NCBI GenBank assembly: GCA_002633025.1
Contig: NMRB01001578.1
Span: forward strand, 72,124-136,123
Direction of reading: 5' to 3'
Length of the DNA: 64,000 nucleotides
DNA from: Notospermus geniculatus
Lineage: Eukaryota; Nemertea; Pilidiophora; Heteronemertea; Lineidae
The translations under genes were made by a program, and so were the position numbers. The notes below the pieces were generated by a model. It was not told the origin of the DNA. It did not search any database and saw nothing but the letters and a program-made list of their open reading frames with translations. Positions 44,509 to 56,895 of this stretch are shown one piece after another. Positions within the stretch are counted from its first letter, which is position 1, and every line of letters begins with the position of its first letter.

Positions 44509-46467
44509 GCGCTCGCTCCCTTGGTCCCCGCACAAGTGACAGAGGGACCACTGATTACCTCATGGGTCTCCTCAGCCGTTGTTTCTTGGTCGCATTCCAC
44601 GTTTTCCTACTCGACATTCGATCAGCGAACCTGATCAAGCTTCTTGACGTGGGAGATCGCTGACACAACTTGATACCGCCGCGTTGTAATCGTAGATTTG
44701 ATACGGAAACCGGGTACGGAAACTGCCGCGTACTTCATGTCATCTGTTACCAGTCATTTGAGAATGGCATGCATGAACTGCCGATACGGAGGCCGAATTT
44801 CTACGAGTATATTTGGCCGACTTATTCAATGCCGATACGGAAGTCAGAAGTCGTCAGTTTTCTTGGCCGACATTTTCAAAGTTCTTTTCTTACCCAATTT
44901 TGTAGGGCAAAAAGATCTCATATTCTCTAATCAGATAGTCATTAAGGTCGAAAAAACCCATCTGTTGAGTTGATAATCTATCATTTTAGTGCCCGAAGTC
45001 TCACTTGATCAGTCTGTTAGTTTGACTTTTCAGGGAGGGCGATTTTTAGTTACGTTGACGTTACGACTGAGGTCAGAACTGAGGACCTTAGCTCATTTCC
45101 CATCTCTCCATTGAATTATAATTCATAGAAATCGTTATCTCCAAGATACTTTCCATTTACAACTCTTTCCTCCTTGTTTCAGCGATGGCTACCGGATAGA
45201 ATACGTGCCAAAACCAGACAGGTATCTGTTCACCTCTACCGAACGACTTAACGAGTCATTTAGTAGATTTTAGTGCCTTAACTCATTATGCTGTGTAACT
45301 TTCAGACCTGCAAAATGTGGTGTGGTGTGCTAACCGCTGTCTGCCAAGTTCGAGTCGCGGAGAAGGCCATCCCCTAACCATTTCATCTGCCTTAGATCCA
45401 CCCGGCAGATTTTTTTGCTTTACATTTTTTTCCTAATCACATATCTGGTGTACAGCTGCTTAACTCTCAGTGTTTAATACATGTACGTGTACATAGGTAT
45501 TTCCTGGCTTGCCTAACTCATTTGGTATCTCAGAAGTAGATACATTCATGTTATCAGAAATTGGTTATGGCAGTTGTAGGCCCCCTATCGATTGGTTTGT
45601 CAACCAGACATGGCGTACTTTCAAAGTAATGGAAATGCCATCGCAAGTTCAAACCTCATTATGTACTAGTGGTATGACACAGAGAAATGAAGTAAGTAGA
45701 ATTTCAGGGTCCAATTCGTTCAGTTAGAAAGTTCGTGGGCAGTTCTGCTAACCACACACCAAATGATCGACTTGAAGTCAGCAAAGAGCCAGGACATCTC
45801 GCCTTCCATGCCTATCTCCAGCTTCTCCTTATGTCTGTAACCCGTAACCATGGTAAGATAACAAGGTGACGGCATCAGGTATCTTTCAGGCCCGTAGCCT
45901 CATCCTGTTTCTTGAACCTGACATCCACACTACCATCCAATAAATCCCTTCAGCTAACCGTCTCCCCTTCATTTATCCATTATGAGGAAGACCTGGTCCC
46001 CCGGGTGAAGCTTTTAAAACTTTCTACCATGCGCATTTGTCAACTCAGCTTGCATTGCCTCAGTAACGTAGCGTAATCTTCCTAAGGCGACAACAACGCA
46101 GAGAAACTTGATGACTATGAAAAGGTGAAGAAATCCTTCCACTCACGTTCGTGCAAAAGGAAGGTATTCCTATGTCGCCTACCGTTGTCAAAAAGCCTTT
46201 GATTCACCACTGAAATGATGCCCTTTTTTACAACATTATCAATTATATGACATAGAATCGTTTGATGAGGACTTCACAAAGGCATTGCTTGTTCTGCTGA
46301 TACATCATCCCGCATACAAAAGGATTAAATAAAAAGAAATCGATACTCATTGCAGAGATTTCTTTCTGAGGCTGTCTCAACCTTTATCGGAACATTGTCT
46401 CGTGCAGCACTTTCCTGCCTGTCTGACCCAACTTAATGGGCATGACTTTGTGATCAAATAAAGAATG
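44509..46467. other. PRKG1 intron, mostly featureless
   Basis: No gene supported. Around 45325-45365 the string TGTGGTGTGCTAACC..AAGTTCGAGTCGC resembles degraded tRNA A and B boxes, perhaps a SINE remnant. Confidence 0.45.
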
Positions 46468-46621
46468 CTATAGAGGCTATGCACTGACGTCATCAAATGA
46501 CGTCATCAATGGGTGGAAAATGGACGGAGCACGTGGTCAGATGCACTGCGTCAGCATGTCACAACGTTCCATCCAACATGGCGTCACCTCGCTGATGACG
46601 TCACGTGCATAGCCTCTATAG
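46468..46621. mobile_element. 154-bp foldback with CRE palindromes in its arms
   Basis: CTATAGAGGCTATGCAC at the left and GTGCATAGCCTCTATAG at the right are exact complements. TGACGTCA occurs at 46485-46492, 46498-46505 and 46596-46603, the consensus cAMP-response element. Confidence 0.85.
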
Positions 46622-46970
46622 GGTCGAGCACGAAGGTGATAATCTGTCTGGAGTACCAAGGGTAGAAAATGCTGTCAGACGTAAATCTGCTCAGTTTGAT
46701 GCCTTTTTGATTGCAATATCCCATTATCTATGTGTAAAACTGCAAGCAGCCTCACTTTCCTCTCGACTCTGTCCCAATACAACTATGTGTGATCGGCCGT
46801 GATCAAGCAGCTCTCAATCTTATTGATAAGTGTCTGTTTATAAGTCGATTCGGAGTGGACAGCGCACGTCCTCTCCCGGGTTGACCGAGCACTCCATAAC
46901 TAAGATGGTAGGCATTTAACCTCGACAAGGAAGTGATGGCCATTCGGTGGACTACTCATTTTTTTCGCAT

Positions 46971-47186
46971 CTAAAGCTAGGAACGCGACTTGCTTTGCAA
47001 CTGGGCTCTCAATCGCCGTAGTGGACTTGCTAGACGTGATCTCCACCAATGGCAAAGATGTGGTCAATTTCAGTCCGCAATCGGTCGGCGACTGGTATCA
47101 GTTCCTTGCGATCGTATTCAGTCGCAAGTAGCAGGTTGCAAAGCAAGTCGCAACGCAGAAAATCAGCGGTGGATTCCTAGCTTTAG
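46971..47186. mobile_element. 216-bp foldback, CTAAAGCTAGGAA ends
   Basis: The left arm CTAAAGCTAGGAACGCGACT and the right arm ending CCTAGCTTTAG are complementary with an internal offset. The inner block GCGACTTGCTTTGCAAC is also repeated inverted. Confidence 0.75.
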
Positions 47187-47483
47187 GGTGAACAGGGGAG
47201 TAGTTTGGTTGGCCACCGTGCAGTGGTTGGCCGACATTGCATGGTGAATCCAGACACATTTCTGCCAATTGAAATCGTTTTGTGGCCGCGTGACTACCTC
47301 GGTATCCTGATCCGTGAATGATCAACAACGTTCGGTGAGGAAGAGCGATGAAGGATTGGAAGTAATAATGATTGAGAAATTTGGACGACAGCCGACAAAG
47401 ACAACTCACTCTGACCGCCTCCCCCTCAACCAACACAAAGAAATGACTTATCACCTCCTCCCCTCCTCGGCTGGACTACTAGT

Positions 47484-47484
47484 N
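47484..47484. other. Single-N assembly join
   Basis: Sequence on the two sides does not visibly overlap. Confidence 0.8.
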
Positions 47485-48530
47485 TGAACGTCACGATGTC
47501 TAGTCTGCAAACTGCACATGCAGTGAACGAGCTGAACTAACCAGCAGTTGGCAAACATTGTGAGTTACCGTACGTACATGTATTCTCCGAGATTGAAGTT
47601 CCTTCTGCGTGGCAACCTGTCAAAAAGATCATCTTCTTTGTCCTGTACACACACTGTCAATTTGCCGGTAACAACAACTTCATAACCACAACTGAAAGAG
47701 TGAAAGAGGCAGACAGTTTCAGCTCTTTCCTATTTATATTGTTCAGTGTTACCTCCTGTCTGTCTCCTGAGAACGGGCCTGACTTAATGCTTCCCTACCT
47801 TTGAGCCAGCCGTTGGTCTTTAGCGTTCAGTCTACTGCCTTCCTTTCTTCACCGAACTTTTTTACATGCTGTACTTCCTGTCTATATTAAAAACAAACCT
47901 CCTTGGTTACAGCAAACATTTCTGTAACGATCCAGCATGATAGATGAAAAGCAAAGATAAGACTATACATTAAGCATCGTGGTCCTGAGTTGTGTTGTTG
48001 TGGCCGATTGCTCTTCCCCTTGATTTGTGGGGAGCTATAACCTCTTCGGCAGTCACGACAACAGTAGCCCGACGTGCCTGACATGAAAAATTCTCCCCGT
48101 GAAAAATTTTCTTCGAATTAGGAAAGATACAAGTCTAGAGTCGTTGATTTCCGCAGCCATGCATCTTAATCCGTCTTCGAACTGTCATGCACTTTTCCTC
48201 TAACCCTCCTTCGTTTTGTAACGGCAACAAAATGAAGTCAAAACAGCGGCTAGTTAATTGAAAGATGGTCGAGGGCGTCCGTAGGTCGATTACTTCGCTT
48301 TTATCGCGACTAGAGAAATCTCGAGATGTTTTAAGTGGAATGATTAACTAATGGATTTTAACATGTTTGTACTCTTAGTGTGAATGCACCTCCAAGTGCT
48401 CTTGATGAAGGCAGAACAGCTTTTTTGTTATTCCAAGCTTCAGTTGGTTATGGCAAGGATACGACCTGCAGATGTCGATGTTTATTGAAGACTTTTGTAA
48501 AATGTTCTTCTCGTTGAGAGATATTATCAG
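47485..48530. other. PRKG1 intron, no recognised feature
   Basis: No gene, tRNA or clear repeat identified. Confidence 0.45.
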
Positions 48531-48918
48531 ATTCTTTCTCTAAAGCCAGCAGCACACCAGGCGATATCGCAAGCGATCAGGGGTGGCCGCATAGAAACTC
48601 CGCTAGCGCTAGCGGAGCCCATCTGCCGCCGATAGTGCTGTACATTTTTCCGTGCATTTTAACACCGATAGGCTGTCGAAGCACTAGCGGAGTTTCTATG
48701 CGGCTACCCCGGATCGCCACCGAGCAAAATCGGCTGTTGACGCCAGGTGTGGCTGGACAGCGATGCGTGGAATCTTCTTATCAGTGATACTCGCCCATTA
48801 TCAAACAATATACCAAAACTGATGTCGCCAGGTCTGCGGTGGCTGGCGAGAAGATCGGTGGCAATCAGATCCCTTGCGATATATCGCCTGGTGTGCTGCT
48901 GGCTTTATAAGAAAGAAT
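48531..48918. mobile_element. 388-bp foldback hosting a nested MITE
   Basis: The arms ATTCTTTCTC-TAAAGCCAGC and their complement extend through CAGCACACCAGGCGATAT. The left arm is interrupted by the 131-bp element at 48580-48710, after which arm homology resumes (GATCGCCACCG against GATTGCCACCG). Confidence 0.85.
48580..48710. mobile_element. 131-bp TIR element related to 11499-12190
   Basis: GGGGTGGCCGCATAGAAACT at the left and AGTTTCTATGCGGCTACCCC at the right differ at one position. The ends share CCGCATAGAAACTCCGCTAG with the 692-bp element. GATC lies close on both sides and may be the target duplication. Confidence 0.85.
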
Positions 48919-49527
48919 GCAGGGGTACATCCTTCATCCGGCCCTAAAACTCTGCACAACTGAGTTGGCATCATCAGCAATTCCCAGTTCGACTCTTCCT
49001 TTTCCCTGACCCGAGGAGGACGAGTGGTCGTTGATGCAAAAATGTCAGTGGGCCTGACCTAGACTTGTATGTTTTCACTACCACGATTGCTGCTTTTGCT
49101 GAGGTTTCATGTAATATTGCCATACACTGTCATAGGTCTTCAGGGTTGATGGAATCAATTAAAGAGCATCAGATTTCACTTCCTTTTATAACGTTATATC
49201 CCGATCCCAACAACATGATTTAGTCTTCCCAATGTTTTCAAATAATATGACATCAGGTCGACTGTTTTCCGTTAGGTCATGTCAGTCTGTCATCGACTTT
49301 GGAATTGAGATTAAAAGATGCCGATAACCTTCCCGCTGATACATGTATATGTATACTGTGCAGGTTCTGGAATTGACGAGCCAGATGGCCGATATCGGTT
49401 TTACTGGTACATCAACGTTTGTATTGGACTATCAGTGATAACGGTATTTTCTGGTTGTTAGTTCATCCTAGACATCGACAGAACATGTATGAACTGGTTG
49501 CTTCAAAATCGTTCGACTTTTGATAAA

Positions 49528-49792
49528 GTTAAAGCCACATTGTATTGAATTCAGAAAGTGCTTACGTCCTCCGACGTTAGTGCAGTGGAAAATGTACTGT
49601 GTTCTGTCTGAATACAATGTACATTAGAGATCTGCCTGCAGTTTTTTCAATGTGTGCTGAAAACTACGGCTTGATTCTTTGAAATTCGCATCAGGCAAGT
49701 ACTTTGGGGACCTTCATAGGTTATGAGACCTTGACCTGCACTCTCCGAACACTTTAAAAATACCGTAAAATTCAATACAGTGAGGCTTTAAC
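49528..49792. mobile_element. 265-bp MITE, GTTAAAGCC ends
   Basis: GTTAAAGCCACATTGTATTG at the left and CAATACAGTGAGGCTTTAAC at the right are imperfect complements over about 25 bp. Confidence 0.75.
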
Positions 49793-52031
49793 ATCGGTCT
49801 AGAGATTACCAGTCGGTTATGCCGTTTCGTCCTGGCAAACTGATCTTACACCATCCTCTAATTTGCCATTTGGCCATTAAAGAAGGCGTAACGCTATAGC
49901 TACCATTTCGATAACCTGAGCTACGGTCACTTACTGAGGATATAGTGATTGATATAAATGGTTTATGTACAAGTATGTGTGTGTACTTCCTTTAGTTCCA
50001 TACCATTCGTTTCTTTTGCAACCAGACCTCGGTTTGCACTTCACTGGTCCCTTGGGCAACCGTTTCGAATACTCCAAGGAGCTCATTTAAAAGACGTACG
50101 ATACGTTTTTACCGTGCAACGCTATTTGTAACAATGTAGGAAGTATTAGTTATAAAAAGCCGTTAGAATTTTTTTCAGTCGAAATATCTGAGGGCAGATG
50201 CTATAAACGAAAACCCGACATCACTTTATACGCCAAGACTTGATCACGTCAATTAATGTTGGTTTAACTCGTGGCGTTACTCGCGGGGATGATAAAGTTA
50301 AAACGGGATTGTATGTCTTTATATATAACATGAATAGGCGCTATATTTTCCACGGTGATGTCATAGGAAACTCTTAAAAATGTTCATTGAGGACAAGTAA
50401 TTTCACCGGCATCTTTTGCCTTTGATGTCGGGTGGCACAGAAGAAGAACTGCATCTCAGAGATGTGATTTGAGATAAAGAATGCGGCGACTGCTGTTTGG
50501 CTGCCAGAGAAGAGAGAAGGATTCGCGAGACCTTATGAACTGTTCGTGATTCGGAAGAAATTGGTGTCAGTTATCTGAGGAAGCACACTCTTTGAAATCT
50601 TTGGTTCTGCATTGAATCACTATTTATCAAATTGTAAAGCACATTTGTGAAGCAGAACACGCGGTATTACACGCCAACATCACACGTTATTGGTCTCTGT
50701 TCTCTCTTACTCAGACGATATATGCGTCAAAAATGGGAGGACTGGGTTTCAAATCACAGGACATTTTTGCACGTTTACGAACTTCCCCGGTGCACGAAAG
50801 GCATGAACGACGTCACGGTGATAACACCAAAATCGCAGTTGTAAGGACACAGAGATCTGGCATTGGCGATTGCTTCTCCTGTTGGTGACGGTTGACATTG
50901 CTGACCACACAGCAGGCTGTTGATGGCTTCGAAACGAAGTCCTATGCTTTTGATGTAATAATGTTGGAGGAACAAAATCCCACAGTGCCAGTGTGAGTTA
51001 CCTTACAACTGCAATTTTGATTTCGTTCCTTATTGGAGGCGATACGGGAAAAATGGGGCTCCATTTACCGCAACCTCTGTTAAGACTACGCCTTCCTCGC
51101 AAGCAATGCCACTTTTTAAGCAGAGTTTAGACATGTTAGAAAAAGACATCGGGAAATCCTAAACGCGGAACTTTACTGCTGTCAGCATTTTTCTCCCGTT
51201 TGACGGGATTATTGTGTCGGCAAGCTGTTTTGTTTGCTTCCTCCATCACATTATCAGAGGACATTGTTATATTTTACGTAATCTCTTCCTCTTGAAGCGG
51301 TAATGATATACACTGTATTGTATTCGACACCAACACTGTCATTGTATGCTCCGCGGCAGTAGGGTAATTTCAGGAACGGGAGATGTCTCGTATTACGCTG
51401 GTAAGATGATATTGTGGATACAATTCCACTTCTTAGCGTGAAATAGACGTGAAATCGTATTCGTATCATCATAAGTTTATTATTTCAATTTCGATGAAAC
51501 TGGAGAAAGTATCATAATCTGAAACATTTCACCTTTTACAAGGTGTTGCAGAAAATGGCATCTTGAACAGTTTGTGAGCAACAGAGCAGGCGTTGTCCTG
51601 GGGATATTTTATGAAACGCCCTGCAGAAGAGACAAAAGGAAGCATGCGCAGTGAAGACGATCTTCTGCTTACAAACCTTTGTTTATTTCCATCAGTTTTA
51701 TTGCTTCAGCTTCATTCAGTTTCCTTGTGTTTTGATGGCTGTTTTCCACTCACTGGAATGCCTTACACCGACCATCGTAAGCTTGTACCAGATGTTCTCT
51801 CCACTTGAGTACATAGTAGGCCTACCTGGTGATGGTTCGGGTTCGATCTTGTTGTGCTGTTTTGCATTCCAATTCAATATATCATAATACACGCCAGGGA
51901 ACTAACTCAGTCACTGCGTCTCACTTTGGTCTACCGTCAAACTACCTCACCTACATGTATTCTTCACGTAATACTGTAGCCTATCAGTAGCCTGTCAGGT
52001 GAAATTCGAAGGCCCGCCATCACGGAACGTA
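49793..52031. other. PRKG1 intron, no supported gene
   Basis: Minus-strand frames at 50775-50975 and 51254-51472 look protein-like but have no clean splice pair, so they are not called. Confidence 0.4.
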
Positions 52032-52242
52032 CACTCATAGCCAAAATTAAATGGACAGCAGTTTATCTTGAATATCTCCAAACCAATGGGGTAGAGAAAA
52101 TTGGTCGCGATTTATATACATGTAGTAGCAAATTTTCTACAACTAATTTTACTATTATATATGTTGGGACCAATTTTCTCTACCCCATTGGTTTGGAGAT
52201 ATTCAAGATAAACTGCTGTCCATTTATTTTTGGCCATGAGTG
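52032..52242. mobile_element. 211-bp MITE with about 75-bp near-perfect arms, TA duplication
   Basis: CACTCATAGCCAAAATTAAA at the left pairs with TTTATTTTTGGCCATGAGTG at the right. Pairing continues through CAAACCAATGGGGTAGAGAA with very few mismatches, and TA flanks both ends. The terminal CACTC-TAGCC is shared with 32782-33012. Confidence 0.9.
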
Positions 52243-55200
52243 TACATGTACATGTACCTCAGTCAATGAGGATATCTTTTTCGGCAAAACCTTCTGTTAG
52301 GTGTTTTATCAAGTCTTCTTCGCTGTAGGCAAAGAAATGCTTCCATCTACTCGTGTTGCTCTGTTTTTCCTCTGCTGTCACGTGTGGGAAGATGGCCGGT
52401 TATCAAACATTGGTATCAACGAGAGAATCTCTGAAACAGCTCCGCGGTGCTTCCCAACCGGATTTCAACCATCGCAGTAAAGGAAATCATGGACAAGAAG
52501 CTTTTGTTTCAAACCAGCAACTCCTCATCTTTCATCTCATGAGGGCATTTAGAGTGCTAATCTGGCATTCGGAACGATTCCATTACGGTAGTTGAGTTCT
52601 CCTTCGAGCCAGTGTCAAGAACTCTCTGCCACGTCCTTCCTTGTGGCGGATTCAAAGACGGCCAGGATCATATTACCGTACCTAAAGTTTGTCTAAGTTC
52701 ACTGAGGACGTAGTCAGATGTACTTTCGTCGTAGTTACATGGCTAGAGAAAGTCGAAGTCTATGATGAGCTTCTTTGGTAATTATGTTTATACATCAGCC
52801 GAGCCTTCTCACAAGAAAGCTTGCAAAGTGTTTGATTAATAGCTTCTTGTTGGAGCGATTCGTCTATCTTGCCACCTAACACTTCATAAATCGTTTACCC
52901 TGGTGAGCGATTCAATGACCCAAGCAGTAACAGAAACTGCTTTGATTGCTCGCGTATTCCTGATATCCTAGTCTACATTGATATTTCTGAGGCCCGTAAT
53001 CAATATACGGAATAGAGCACGGAGTTATTGACCAAGGGTTGCTGAAAGGCATTCTTACGTTACAAATAGACAGAGACCTTGCAAGGGAAAACAGTGCCAG
53101 AGGGTCCTCCCTGTATCGTTGAACCCTTGGTAAGCCTGCATTAGGCAGCAGCTGATACTCTGTCGTGTAATGCCATGCCGTCGAAGACTTGGAATTCACA
53201 GGGGAAATAAGCAAAATGATGATGTGGAAAATTTAATCTAATGGTACGGTACCGGATTATCAATCAGCGTGCGTGAGCTGACGGTGCACACTCTCGGATG
53301 CAATTCGGTCTTTTTTGCTCTGGTGTTTTTTCGGTAGTTGTTTGGCTACTGCAAGAGTCAATGCTCTAGAGCCATTTATCAATGGTCAATTGATCAATTC
53401 AACCATCGAAGCCCAAAACACTTGCTAAAAATTCATCGGATAGGACGCTTTGGCGACAACGTGGGACTGATAGCCTTGCATAACTTCTGGTCAATACTTG
53501 CTGTTCTTGGCCTGATTATGAGAGACAAAGGCCTACGTCATCAAAATGCCTTACTACCATTGGTCCTTTCGATTCAAAGGTAGAGCCATACTTTGGGGTG
53601 TAGAAAATGCCTGAATATCTGACAGTTACCTAATATGTTGTATGAAGAGTCTACGGAATTATTCAGAAATTGGTGTACAAAGGGTCGTCGCCGAGGCGTT
53701 TTGACTGCCATGGATGTAATTCAAAGACCAATACAAAGCTTTATACCGTAGTATTGCTGAAAAATGATATCTCGTCAGAGTTTCGGCTTTGCTGGCTTAT
53801 TGTCATAGAGTACATCGGACTAAGAGCTGTTACTAATCTCATGACATGAACAAACTCCCTCGGAACGTATTTGTAAAGGCTTTCTGATCCGAGGTATAGT
53901 TGGGAGGCGGATTGCCGTTGAGAAGGGTGTGAGGATGGAAGATACCAGAACAGTCTTTGTCAGAATCAGGTGTATGTTAGCAGCTAAATCAAATTCCGTT
54001 GAAAATCCGCCGCCCAGTCGAAAACAGTTGTCCCACATTCTTTGTGTGGGTGTGTGCTGTATGAGTACGTATACGCATTTGATACAGTACAACTTCAATG
54101 TGAATTCCTGTGTAACATATTTTAACATATGTAATATTAAAATATTCTATCCCGTGGCAGACATTCAGAAATAAAGGGAAGAGGGACCGTTTGACATCGG
54201 TGACAGCAAAATGGGTATGAATGTGCCGGAAAGAAGGCCCAAGATGACACCATGCAGACAACAATTACAGAAAAGGACAAAGTCAAATTTCACAATGGGC
54301 AGACAGTCCTGAAATCAACAAACCGTTGGTGCACCTTGGGTCTTCTTCTGTGCGCATTCCGACTCGTTTTGCTGTCACGGGTCACATAGGGCTGAAGACT
54401 GAAGTGAAATGTCGATGTAGCCTACTGCAAAGAATGAGAAGGCTTTGTCAGGAGTCGCTGGTCGAAACCTTTGTGAGTTATGTTGTTGCTCTGTCCAGCA
54501 GTGAACAAACCTAAGCAACATGTTTCTCCGCACATATGGTCTACAAAAACCGCCATTAGTGTTGGTAACCCTAATAACTTCTTTGTAACGCCCGGTAAAG
54601 ACACAGGATGATCAGTTCAAAGGAAATCCGACGAAAGACAAAGGCTGATATTGATCCTAGAACTGTTTATAGTGAAGAACCTTGGTCGGCTAATGACCAG
54701 GACATGCTGTCTAGGACACTGATATGTAAGGTTCTGCCACCATCAGAGGGTAACCCTTGCCATTAGACATCTCGTCTACCTGTCTGCTCAGTTTTCTCAA
54801 TTTCTTGTTTGTGTGTTTTTCATGTTTTTCCTCATTATCTTTCACTGTTGCTTTCTACTAAATCGTGTTATGATATCTTGAAAGGAAGAAAAAAGGCGGC
54901 AGCACATCAGATTTCAACTTGCTCCTGTTACGCCGACAAAATCACTCTGAAAGCGCAGTTGATACCAGGGGATTCAGAATCTATTTCGACATGATTCTAA
55001 ATGTTGATGGAGTTTATCAGCAGTGCCATGGGTTAAATCTTATTATGGAAAGCATTCCTTTTCTTCATCATGAACTTATTCTTCAAAATACCTTTTTCTT
55101 TCATGCTACTGTTGCCGTTTTTGCATCATTTACGGAATTGGATTGAATAATGGGAAGTCCATGTTTATCAAAGTAATGGCTCCGCAGGTTCCGGGGTGAA

Positions 55201-56268
55201 CGCTCTTTTAGCAGCGATTATCAACTTGCTAACTTGCTGAACTCTACAAGTCGATTAAATGGTGGGATCGGACAAGAGGATTAGAGTTGATGCCCCAAGG
55301 CCAATATAGATTACTGGCAATGCTCTAAAATCCAACAAAAATGTATAACCGAGCCTTTACCATACATTCCTGTATTGTCCTTACCTATACTGCAGGTTCT
55401 GTGTTATTCAAAGAAGTCACAATTCAATAAGCTCACCGTCCAAGCATCGAAGCTGTAGGCCTATCCTCAGCAGTCAAATCCTTTGGTGCCATTATTTCTT
55501 GAAAGACAAGATAACCACTGCCATGTTCATAAGATGAACATGTCAGCTCTGTCTGTGTAACCCAGGAAACATGACGTGTGGTCGAAAGTGAACCTTCTTT
55601 ATCACCAATACCATCCGTAGCGATGTTGCCAAAGGAAAGGAGAAGCGCGGAGTGCTTCCATCTTTTGTGTTTGCTCGGAAGTTGATGCTTGATCCAGCAT
55701 CCTCTAGCTTGAACCTCGGCAAGCATAGAAGCTTCTAGCTGTGCGTTTACCTATACCTGTCAGTAGATGGCTCTTCGATACGGCCAGAAACACGCGGTAC
55801 CCCATTCCCTGCGTTGGCGTTTGATGAGCTATTGCTTTGTAGCTGTTGAGTTATGAATCACGAATTCGTATCGTTGCTTTGGAAACAAGCAAAGATTGCA
55901 ACCAATGTTTGGCACCTACGATTCCCTAATTCTTCCTGCTATCACTGGGGTTAAAGTGTGTAAAGTCGGATGACACCTCTACTGTTGTTGATATCAGACT
56001 ATAAACCCAAACTTTAACTTTAACAAAACAGCTCTACTTGACATTGCTTTTGACCATTATGTCAAATTTCCTCGAACAAACCACATCTTAGAAGTCATCT
56101 TCTAAGTCATCACATAAGTCATATTCTAGCTTATGTTATCCTTCATCTATATTTTCTTTGTTCATCTTCTTACACTGCAGTCTTTCTCGGAGACTTCGAC
56201 GAGCCATCGTGCACGATTGAGCAACCCTTTACCAAAGTGACAGTTGTTTCCGTTCCCTCTCTTTGCAG
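52243..56268. other. PRKG1 intron, no supported gene
   Basis: A minus frame at 55439-55726 ends in a good donor (GGACG|GTGAGC) and minus frames at 52912-53214 and 53820-54128 look protein-like. None has two matched splice sites or recognisable homology. Confidence 0.4.
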
Positions 56269-56435
56269 TTCGAAAGAGATCATCAAGAGAGCCATCCTCG
56301 AGAATGATTTCATGAAGAATTTAGATTCATCTCAAATCAGGGAGATTGTGGAGTGTATGTATCCGGTGAAGAAGCCGACTGGCACCATGATCATTGAAGA
56401 AGGGGAGGTGGGACAACTTGTCTACGTCATGGAAG
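56269..56435 (+). CDS. PRKG1: cGMP-dependent protein kinase I, common exon 2
   Basis: The exon is bounded by acceptor CCCTCTCTTTGCAG and donor GGAAG|GTAAAT. It encodes SKEIIKRAILENDFMKNLDS, then QIREIVECMYPVKKPTGTMI and EEGEVGQLVYVME. This is the linker and N-terminal half of the first cyclic-nucleotide-binding domain (CNB-A), collinear with vertebrate PKG I. The one-base 5' remainder completes the last codon of each first exon, and the one-base 3' remainder joins AG of exon 3 to give Glu. Confidence 0.95.
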
Positions 56436-56707
56436 GTAAATTTTCGAGCCGAGCCCAGACTGTCGACAGCCAGTCATGCCAAGTTCATCGATAGGCTGCG
56501 ATATCTTATAGATCTTACATCATTTCAACTCGAGTTATTTTGACATTGTAAGACAAGGGACGGTACTTCAGGTAAATTTTCGAAGTCCGAGCCCAGATCT
56601 TCGCCAGCCCATCATGCCAAGTTCATCGATAGGCCGCGATATCTTTTACGTCTTACATCATTTCAATAAATTGTTTTGACATTTTAAGACAAGGGACGGT
56701 ACTTCAG
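56436..56707 (+). repeat. 136-bp tandem duplication of the exon 2 splice donor
   Basis: Unit 1 (56436-56571) begins at the authentic donor GTAAATTTTCGA. Unit 2 (56572-56707) begins with another GTAAATTTTCGA preceded by CAG. Each ends GGGACGGTACTTCAG. The units differ by scattered substitutions and small compensating indels. Confidence 0.9.
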
Positions 56708-56752
56708 CGCCTAGAAATGGCTGCTCCAGCTCCTTCTACGTGTCTCTTTCAG

Positions 56753-56866
56753 AGGGTAACGTACAGGTCACGAAGGACTCCAGCTATCTATGCACAATGG
56801 GACCTGCCAAGGTATTCGGCGAGTTAGCCATTCTATACAACTGTACCAGGACGGCAAGTGTCAAAG
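56753..56866 (+). CDS. PRKG1: cGMP-dependent protein kinase I, exon 3
   Basis: The exon is bounded by acceptor GTGTCTCTTTCAG and donor CAAAG|GTAAGC. With the leftover G it encodes [38 protein letters not shown]. This is the phosphate-binding cassette of [13 protein letters not shown], then the Arg that contacts the cyclic phosphate and the following Thr associated with cGMP preference in PKG. The exon ends in phase 1, matching exon 4. Confidence 0.95.
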
Positions 56867-56895
56867 GTAAGCAATGGGCGTCATGAAATATCAAA

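Noticed and set aside
50775-55726. Series of protein-like minus-strand frames (50775-50975, 51254-51472, 52912-53214, 53820-54128, 54422-54604, 55439-55726) as exons of one large antisense gene
   Set aside because: Only the last has a clear donor. I could not find matched acceptors, consistent phase or any recognisable family, so linking them would be guesswork.
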